From the NCBI GenBank assembly GCA_964399955.1, contig CAYNST010000051.1, positions 1 to 21,877 on the forward strand: a stretch of 21,877 nt of DNA, written 5' to 3'. Below, one piece after another: positions 7,453 to 13,074 of the stretch. Position 1 is the first letter of the stretch; the number at the start of each line of letters is the position of its first letter. A program made the position numbers and the translations under genes. The stretch is from CAYNST01 sp964399955 (GTDB taxonomy: Bacteria; Pseudomonadota; Gammaproteobacteria; Pseudomonadales; Cellvibrionaceae). The notes beneath the pieces are model-generated. The model made no database searches. It had not been told where the DNA came from and saw only the letters and a list, made by a program, of their open reading frames with translations.

Positions 7453-8484
7453 TCAGCTCATGCCATAGTACTGGCGCTTGCGCAGCAGCGAGATGAACAC
7501 CGGGGCGCCTATGAAGGCGGTTACCAGCCCTACCGGCAGCTCAGTGGGGGCCACAACAGTGCGCGCCAAGGTGTCCGCCAGCACCAACAGCACCGCCCCC
7601 ATGCAGGCACTGAGTGGCAAGAGGAAGCGGTGATTGGGCCCCACCAGCATGCGCACCATGTGCGGCACCACCAGCCCGATGAAGGCGATGGTACCGGCCA
7701 AGGCGACGGACACCCCCACACCCAGGGCCACGCAAACTATGACGGTGCGCTGCAGTCGCTGCACATCCACCCCCAGGTGGCGGGCTTCCGACTCGCCCAG
7801 CAACAGCGCATTGAGCGGGCCCTGCTGGCGCAGCAAGACCAGCACAATGGCAAAGCATACGGCGCCCAGCAGCGCTACCCGGCCAAAATCCGCGCCGTCC
7901 AGGCCGCCCATGCGCCACAGGCTGATGCGGCGCAACATGTCGTTGTCCGCTACAAACTCCAATAAATTGGTGAGCGCCCCGGCAAGAAAGGTGAAAGCCA
8001 TGCCCGCCAGCAGCATGGTGGCCACCGAGGTGCCCGCCGGGCCACTTGCCAGCCGGTAAACGCACACCACCACCAGGATGCCCCCCGCGAAGGCACCCAT
8101 GGACACCAGTGACAAACCCCATAGGCTCCACTGCAAGTGGTTGAGCAGCACAATCACTGCACCGGCACCCGCCGCCGCACCGGCACTGACACCGATCAAC
8201 GAGGGGTCCGCCAGAGGATTGCGGAACAGCCCCTGGGTGGCGGCGCCGCAAACAGCCAGGAGTGCGCCCACTTCTGCCGCCAACAGCGCCCGCGGCAGTC
8301 GCAACTCGCCGACGATCAACCGTGTTTGCGCCTCACCGCCGCCGACCAGCCAAGCCCACAGCTCTGCGGGGGCAAAAGCCACCGCCCCCAAACACAACGC
8401 CAGCGCAAGACTTACCAGCAGGGTGACGAGTGCTGCGGCATACAGCAGCGGCCAGACCCGGTTGACGTTGGTCAGCGGGCGCAT
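7453..8484 (-). CDS. btuC: Vitamin B12 ABC transporter permease BtuC
   Basis: A 343-residue FecCD-family inner-membrane permease, expected to dimerise and pair with BtuD. It is hydrophobic throughout, consistent with the family's ten helices. Conserved segments are LRLPRALLAAEVGALLAVCGAATQGLFRNPLADPSLIGVSAGAA, LLGESEARHLGVDVQRLQ (the cytoplasmic coupling region) and GTIAFIGLVVPHMVRMLVGPNHRFLLPLSACMGAVLLVLADTLART with TELPVGLVTAFIGAPVFISLL. The ATG at 8484 overlaps the cobQ TGA by one base (TGATG); an adjacent GTG at 8487 would add a single residue. Confidence 0.92.
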   Translation of the reverse strand: MRPLTNVNRVWPLLYAAALVTLLVSLALALCLGAVAFAPAELWAWLVGGGEAQTRLIVGELRLPRALLAAEVGALLAVCGAATQGLFRNPLADPSLIGVSAGAAAGAGAVIVLLNHLQWSLWGLSLVSMGAFAGGILVVVCVYRLASGPAGTSVATMLLAGMAFTFLAGALTNLLEFVADNDMLRRISLWRMGGLDGADFGRVALLGAVCFAIVLVLLRQQGPLNALLLGESEARHLGVDVQRLQRTVIVCVALGVGVSVALAGTIAFIGLVVPHMVRMLVGPNHRFLLPLSACMGAVLLVLADTLARTVVAPTELPVGLVTAFIGAPVFISLLRKRQYYGMS

Positions 8485-9983
8485 CACCGGAGCGCAGTGT
8501 CCGGAGCGGGCTTGAACAAGCTCTGCTGCAGCAGCACGTCCAATGCCGCGAGATCCAGGTGGCTCTCCAGCGTATCGGCCAGCCGCTCCAGCGCCTGCAG
8601 CCTGACGCTGGACATGTCCGGCGCACTGGATTCCACCAGCCCCGCCCAGCGCAGCAGGCAGTTGCTTGCCTCAGGCGTGTCAAACAGGCCGTGAAGGTAG
8701 GTACCCAATACTTGATTGTCGGCACTCACGCAGCCGTCGATCTGGCCATCGCTCAGACGGATAACTGCGTTGTGCTGGGCATCAACCTGACTGTGGCCGT
8801 TATGAATCTCGTAGCCGCTGATGCGCGCCTCGCGCCCGTCCAACCGCAGGAGCCCCTGCACCTGCTTCAGAACCTTTTGCCCGTGCATCCGTGTGCTGAG
8901 CGGCAGAAGACCCAATCCGTTCGTTGCGCCGGCTGCGTCTTCCAGCCCTGAAGGGTCGTCAATGCAGCGCCCCAACATCTGATAACCGCCGCAAATGCCA
9001 ATAACCTTGCCGCCAAAGCGCAAGTGCCGCTGCACCACTTTATCCCAGCCGTGATCGCGCAGCCAAGCAAGGTCGGCGCGCACGTTTTTACTGCCGGGCA
9101 GGATGATCAGGTCGCAGCCAGCAAACTCACCCGCCGCTTTGCAGAACTGCAGATCCACTCCCGGATGCAGCCGCAGAGCGTCAAAATCCGTGTGGTTGCT
9201 GATGCGCGGCAGCGCCGGAACCACCACCTTGAAGCGGGCGTCGGGGCTGTTCTGCTGGCGGTCAACGGCGTCTTCTGCGTCCAGGTGAAACTGCTGCAAA
9301 TACGGCAGCACGCCCAACACCGGCTTGCCTGTGCGCGCGGTGAGCCAGTCCAGGCCCGGCTGCAGCAAGGCCATATCTCCCCGGAATCGGTTGATGACAA
9401 AACCCACCACCCGGGCGCGCTCGCTGGGCGACAGCAGCTCCAGCGTGCCGACGATATGGGCAAACACGCCACCCTTGTCGATATCGGCGATCAGCACCAC
9501 CGGGCAGTCCACCGCCTCGGCAAAGCCCATATTGGCAATGTCGCCGTCGCGCAGGTTGATTTCGGCGGGGCTGCCCGCGCCCTCGACAATGACCACCTGG
9601 TAGCCCCGCTGCAGCCGAGCAAAGGACTGCAGCACCGCCTGTTTGGCGACGGGCTTGTACTGGTGGTAACGGCTGGCGTTCATGTTCTGCAGCGCCTTGC
9701 CATGTATAATCACCTGCGCACCGGTGTCACTGCAGGGCTTCAGCAGCACGGGGTTCATATCCGTGTGCGGCTCCAGTCCGCAGGCCAGCGCCTGCACCGC
9801 CTGAGCGCGGCCAATTTCGCCTCCGTCGGCGGTAACCGCGCTGTTCAAGGCCATATTTTGCGGCTTGAAGGGTGCCACACGCACCTGCCTGCGCGCCAGC
9901 AGGCGGCAGAGCCCCGCCACCAGCGTGGATTTGCCGGCATCGGAAGTGGTGCCCTGCACCATCAGTGCAACAGCTGTATTCAT
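8484..9983 (-). CDS. cobQ: Cobyric acid synthase CobQ
   Basis: Glutamine- and ATP-dependent amidotransferase of 499 residues that amidates the b, d, e and g side chains of adenosylcobyrinic acid a,c-diamide. The N-terminal dethiobiotin-synthetase-like domain has GTTSDAGKSTL as its P-loop, then KPQNMALNS, and VEGAGSPAEINLRDGDIANMG. The C-terminal class-I glutaminase-like domain has the nucleophile Cys331 in GICGGYQMLG and His431 in GTYLHGLFD. The length is typical. An in-frame GTG two codons upstream (9989) is the alternative start. No clear Shine-Dalgarno precedes either. Its presence means the operon can process precursors earlier than cobinamide. Confidence 0.94.
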   Translation of the reverse strand: MNTAVALMVQGTTSDAGKSTLVAGLCRLLARRQVRVAPFKPQNMALNSAVTADGGEIGRAQAVQALACGLEPHTDMNPVLLKPCSDTGAQVIIHGKALQNMNASRYHQYKPVAKQAVLQSFARLQRGYQVVIVEGAGSPAEINLRDGDIANMGFAEAVDCPVVLIADIDKGGVFAHIVGTLELLSPSERARVVGFVINRFRGDMALLQPGLDWLTARTGKPVLGVLPYLQQFHLDAEDAVDRQQNSPDARFKVVVPALPRISNHTDFDALRLHPGVDLQFCKAAGEFAGCDLIILPGSKNVRADLAWLRDHGWDKVVQRHLRFGGKVIGICGGYQMLGRCIDDPSGLEDAAGATNGLGLLPLSTRMHGQKVLKQVQGLLRLDGREARISGYEIHNGHSQVDAQHNAVIRLSDGQIDGCVSADNQVLGTYLHGLFDTPEASNCLLRWAGLVESSAPDMSSVRLQALERLADTLESHLDLAALDVLLQQSLFKPAPDTALR

Positions 9984-10017
9984 TTGCACGCAACTGAAGA
10001 CGAACGGACTGCAATCA

Positions 10018-10784
10018 TTAGTAGTCCACGCCCTTGCGCGCTTTGATGCCAGATTTGAAGGCGTGTTTGATGTCCTTGACCTCGGAGACGGTGTCCATCA
10101 CCTCGCGCAGCTCCGTGCCGCCGCCGCGACCGGTGACCACCACGCTTTGCTCACGGGGGCGGTTCTGAATGGCGGCCACAACCTCTGCTTCGTTCAGGTA
10201 GCCGTAGGCAAGCATGTAGGTGATCTCGTCCAGCACCACCAGGTCGAAGCTTTCGTCCGCGAGCATGGGCAAGGCTTGCGCCCAGGTGGCCTCCGCAGCG
10301 GCGATGTCGCCGGTGCGGTCCTGGGTGTTCCAGGTAAAGCCGGTGCCCATCTGGTAAAACGCCACCTGCGGGCAGTGATCGCGGATGAAGATCTCTTCGC
10401 CGGAGAGTATCTGCCCTTTGATGAACTGCACCACACCAATTTTTTGCCCGTACCCCAAAGCCCGCAGCACCATGCCAAAGGCCGAGCTGGACTTGCCCTT
10501 GCCGTTGCCGGTCAGCAGCAGCGCCACACCGCGCTCGGTCTGCGCCTGCTCTATGCGCCCGTCCACCTTGGCTTTNNNNNNNNNNNNNNNNNNNNNNNNN
10601 NNNNNNNNNNNNNNNNNNNNNNNNNNNNNNNNNNNNNNNNNNNNNNNNNNNNNNNNNNNNNNNNNNNNNNNNNNNGCGCCACACCGCGCTCGGTCTGCGC
10701 CTGCTCTATGCGCCCGTCCACCTTGGCTTTATGTTTCTCCATGGCGGCTTTGTGTCGGGCATTCTTCTCGGATTGATCTTGCAT
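10018..10784 (-). CDS. cobO: Cob(I)yrinic acid a,c-diamide adenosyltransferase CobO (interrupted by an assembly gap)
   Basis: CobA/CobO/BtuR-type adenosyltransferase, which adds the upper adenosyl ligand to reduced corrinoids. As given, the gene is broken by 100 N (10576-10675) and a duplicated 55-bp flank, and the reading frame differs on the two sides. Removing the Ns and one flank copy (155 bases) gives a continuous 203-residue protein. Its start is at 10784, it has a basic helical N-terminus (HKAAMEKHKAKVDGRI), the P-loop GNGKGKSS at about 41-48, then ALGYGQKIGVVQFIKG, the VVLDEITYMLAYGYL segment and VVVTGRGG near the C-terminus. That is the normal length for the family. A CAGGAG lies 9 bases before the ATG. 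The stop of btuB is 20 bases upstream. The break is an assembly artefact, not a pseudogene. Confidence 0.92.
10521..10575. repeat. 55-bp flank copy left of the gap
   Basis: Identical over all 55 bases to 10676-10730, on the other side of the N run. It reads as a contig-end overlap that was not merged. Confidence 0.95.
10576..10675. other. Assembly gap of 100 N
   Basis: Exactly 100 N, the conventional size for a gap of unknown length. The flanking identical 55-mers and the frame restoration of cobO indicate that no sequence is really missing. Confidence 0.97.
10676..10730. repeat. 55-bp flank copy right of the gap
   Basis: Second copy of the 55-bp sequence at 10521-10575. Both copies encode the same stretch of cobO near the N-terminus (KAKVDGRIEQAQTERGVA). 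Confidence 0.95.
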
Positions 10785-10804
10785 GCTGCTGTGCTCCTGC
10801 TGAG

Positions 10805-12682
10805 TTAAAAGGAAAAACGTGCGCCGGCGAAGGCGGATCGGCCCGCAGTGTTGTAATCAGGAATCTCGCGATAGTCTTCATCCAGCGCGTTCTGCACCCG
10901 CGCATAAACCTCCAGCCGGTCACTTGCCGCCCAGCTTGCGCTAAGGTCTACCAGCTGATAATCGTCCAGCGCAGTCTCTCCGTGCACGGCTTCACGCACC
11001 CAACGGCTGTGGGCGGCCAGGGTAAACCCCGCAGCAGGATACACAAAAGCCGAAATGTTCAGCAGTTTACCCGGACGCCGGTTGCGCGGCAGCCCCGCAG
11101 CGGTTTGGGTGTGGTTGCGGGTAAAATTGGCGTCCAGGCGCAGATAGCTGGCGACGGGCAGCTCAAGCGCAATTTCCCAACCGCGCGAATGACTGCGGCC
11201 GTCCGCCTGCACATAACCGGAAAAGTCCAGCAGATCAAACTGTATTTCGTCTTCAATGGTCTGCTCAAACCAGACGATCTGAGCACCGACACCGCCATCC
11301 CGGTGGTATTCCAGGCCCAGATCGTAACCGCGACTCTGTTCTTCGGTCAGCGCAGTCTCTGCCGCCCGACCGCTGCCACGAGTGCGGTTGTAGGTGATCT
11401 CATACAGGCTGGGAGCACGAAAACCGTTGCCGGCACTGGCCCGCAACTTGAGGCTGCTTGCGGGGCTCAGGGTATGGATGTAAGCGGACGTTAGCCGGGC
11501 GCTCAGGTGCTCACCAAAGTCCTGGTGGTCGTCGTAGCGGGCACCGGCGGTAAAATAGAGGTGCTGATCAAACGCCAGCTGCAACTCCGTAAAGCCGCCC
11601 AGTTGATCCCGCTCGCGGTTTTCTCCGTCCACCACACTGGCCTGCTCGGTTTGGTAGTCCGTGCCCAGCAGAACCGCCAGCCACTCAGTTGGGGTCATCT
11701 GCGCCAGATACTCGGCCTTTTGCAGCCGACCCTCCATATAAGTCGAGGGTGCATCCGCATCGTGGTATTCGCGGCTGATATCACTTTGCGTCAGACCAAA
11801 ACTTTGACCAAGCGCCTCCCCCTTGTGATCAAACGTTGCTTTGGCGGTGGACTGCCGGTAGAGGCCGACGCAGTCGTGATGCGCCAAATTGTTCGCGTCC
11901 CGGCAATTGTCGTACTCATTGCGGCCGCTCACATCCCGCAGCACCAGTTGTGCACGGGTGCTGGGCAGGATATTCCAGCCGAGTTTGGCGTGATAGGTCG
12001 TGTTTTGGTAGCCGTCTGTTTCGTCGTGATCGTACTCGCTACTGACGTTATCCGAATCCAAAGTCAAGGGATCAAAGGCGTTGAAGCCGTCCGTGGAAAA
12101 ATCCAGGGCAGAAACAAAAACATCTCCCCGGTCGCCGCCGTAGGCCAGGAAGCCGTCCAGCTTGCGCGTGTCAAACGCGCCCAACTCAGCCCCCACCCGC
12201 CCGCTGAAGCCCGGGGCACTGCTACGGGTAGTGATATTCACCACCCCGCCTGCATCAGCGCCGTAGATAAAACCCTGCGGCCCGCGCAGAATCTCCACCC
12301 GCTCGATATCGCTGCCAGAGAGGAAGTTTTCGGTTTGCGGTTGCACCTGAGAGCCGCCCGGGTCCGACATGTTGACGCCGTCGATCAGCACCAGAGTGCG
12401 AAATGCCTCCTCGCCGCGAATGCGCAAGGCAGTTTGCTTGCCCGGACCACCGGCGTTGCTGACGGCAATACCCGGCTGCGTGCGCAGCAGATCGGCAAGC
12501 AGCGGATAACCCCTCAGCTCAATTTCTTCACTTCCGATCAAGGACACACTGGCGCCCACCTGGCGCAAAGGCATCTCGCTGCGCGAAGCAACCACAACGA
12601 TCTCGTCAAGGCGTTCCTGGGCGTGGGTTGACAGACAAATGCCTGCGCCTAAAAGCGCAAGCAAAACAGGAAAAACTTTCAT
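10805..12682 (-). CDS. btuB: TonB-dependent vitamin B12 receptor BtuB
   Basis: Outer-membrane corrinoid receptor of 625 residues. The signal peptide is MKVFPVLLALLGAGICLSTHA, followed by a TonB-box-like DEIVVVASR and the plug domain (VGASVSLIGSEEIELRG, LADLLRTQPGIAVSNAGGPGKQTALRIRG, VLIDGVNMSDPGG, DIERVEILRGPQGFIYGADAGGVVNITT). Then come beta-barrel strands, ending in Phe (AFAGARFSF) as outer-membrane proteins do. The ATG at 12682 is chosen over a TTG at 12694 because GAGGA lies just upstream of the ATG and the signal peptide begins there. It is the first gene of the operon and sits directly behind a cobalamin riboswitch, which makes B12 or a related corrinoid the best substrate guess for this receptor. 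Confidence 0.93.
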   Translation of the reverse strand: MKVFPVLLALLGAGICLSTHAQERLDEIVVVASRSEMPLRQVGASVSLIGSEEIELRGYPLLADLLRTQPGIAVSNAGGPGKQTALRIRGEEAFRTLVLIDGVNMSDPGGSQVQPQTENFLSGSDIERVEILRGPQGFIYGADAGGVVNITTRSSAPGFSGRVGAELGAFDTRKLDGFLAYGGDRGDVFVSALDFSTDGFNAFDPLTLDSDNVSSEYDHDETDGYQNTTYHAKLGWNILPSTRAQLVLRDVSGRNEYDNCRDANNLAHHDCVGLYRQSTAKATFDHKGEALGQSFGLTQSDISREYHDADAPSTYMEGRLQKAEYLAQMTPTEWLAVLLGTDYQTEQASVVDGENRERDQLGGFTELQLAFDQHLYFTAGARYDDHQDFGEHLSARLTSAYIHTLSPASSLKLRASAGNGFRAPSLYEITYNRTRGSGRAAETALTEEQSRGYDLGLEYHRDGGVGAQIVWFEQTIEDEIQFDLLDFSGYVQADGRSHSRGWEIALELPVASYLRLDANFTRNHTQTAAGLPRNRRPGKLLNISAFVYPAAGFTLAAHSRWVREAVHGETALDDYQLVDLSASWAASDRLEVYARVQNALDEDYREIPDYNTAGRSAFAGARFSF

Positions 12683-12774
12683 GACAATCCTCAAAAGCTA
12701 ATGCAAATCAAGCCATTGAGGGAGGCAGTGCGGGGATAATCAGGACAGAGCGCGCCAAAAGCCCAGCGACCGGT

Positions 12775-12812
12775 GGCAGCCATGTCTTCAAAATCACTCC
12801 GACATGGTAGCC
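12775..12812 (-). promoter_or_regulatory. Hairpin in btuB leader, probable riboswitch expression platform
   Basis: In the minus-strand transcript CCATGTC and GACATGG form a perfect 7-bp stem, extended past a 2-base mismatch by GGC/GCC. It lies just after the cobalamin aptamer and about 90 bases before the btuB start. It has no strong U-run, so it is not a clear intrinsic terminator. Its outer GCC/GGC overlaps the segment (12810-12818) that could form the L13 kissing partner of the aptamer. Confidence 0.45.
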
Positions 12813-12835
12813 CTCCGCTCCATTGACGAACACGC

Positions 12836-12950
12836 CTCTGGCTGGTGTCGGGCTTATGGCAGGCGCCATTGACCGTTGCGGGGGCAGCGTTGGTTTTTCA
12901 CCATACTTCCCATTTAAGCCTGCGCAACGAACCGCGCAGGGCACCAGAAA
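12836..12950 (-). promoter_or_regulatory. Cobalamin riboswitch aptamer upstream of btuB
   Basis: Read on the minus strand, the leader has the ordered features of a B12 aptamer. These are TCTGG pairing with CCAGA as P1, then GGTGCC, a perfect CTGCGC/GCGCAG hairpin, and the core TGGGAA followed by GGTGAAAAACC. Next come the L5 segment GCTGCCCCCGCAACGGT (about 12872-12888), an ATGGC/GCCAT hairpin, and a B12 box AAGCCCGACACCAGCC (12840-12855). The B12 box differs from the usual AGYCMGGAGACCKGCC by one missing G and a few substitutions, and the peripheral helices are short. Binding of adenosylcobalamin or another cobalamin should repress the whole operon. Confidence 0.87.
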
Positions 12951-12958
12951 CTGCGCGG

Positions 12959-12987
12959 ACCTTAGAGGCCGGAAGAGAAAATGTCAA
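12959..12987 (-). promoter_or_regulatory. Probable sigma70 promoter of the B12 operon
   Basis: Minus-strand TTGACA (12982-12987, perfect consensus), a 17-base spacer, then TAAGGT (12959-12964, 3 of 6 matches). Transcription would start near 12950, right at the 5' edge of the cobalamin aptamer, which supports the call. Confidence 0.6.
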
Positions 12988-13002
12988 ATACAAAGCGACA
13001 AT

Positions 13003-13026
13003 GGCTTGCCGGCACAGGGGCAAGCC
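13003..13026 (-). terminator. Candidate terminator of the adenylation/acyltransferase gene
   Basis: Perfect 8-bp stem GGCTTGCC/GGCAAGCC with an 8-base loop, about 50 bases after the stop of the upstream minus-strand gene. On the minus strand it is followed by ATTGTCGCTTTG rather than a clean U-run. It separates this gene from the B12 operon promoter just downstream. Confidence 0.45.
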
Positions 13027-13074
13027 CGCCATATGTTTGAGGCGCGCCAGCCAAGCCCGCGCAACCTTGCTTTA

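Noticed and set aside
9024..10046. Plus-strand 340-codon open frame opposite cobQ
   Set aside because: Antisense to cobQ, which has intact catalytic motifs. The frame is His/Gln/Arg-rich with no recognisable domain.
10018..10784. cobO as a frameshifted pseudogene
   Set aside because: The frame difference (155 bases) equals 100 N plus the duplicated 55-mer. Collapsing it gives an intact protein.
10385..11494. Plus-strand open frame of 369 codons across the N run
   Set aside because: It is open only because Ns were read through, and it is antisense to cobO and btuB.
11507..12631. Plus-strand 374-codon open frame opposite btuB
   Set aside because: Antisense to the TonB-dependent receptor. It has no signal peptide or domain and a hydrophobic-valine bias expected from the opposite strand.
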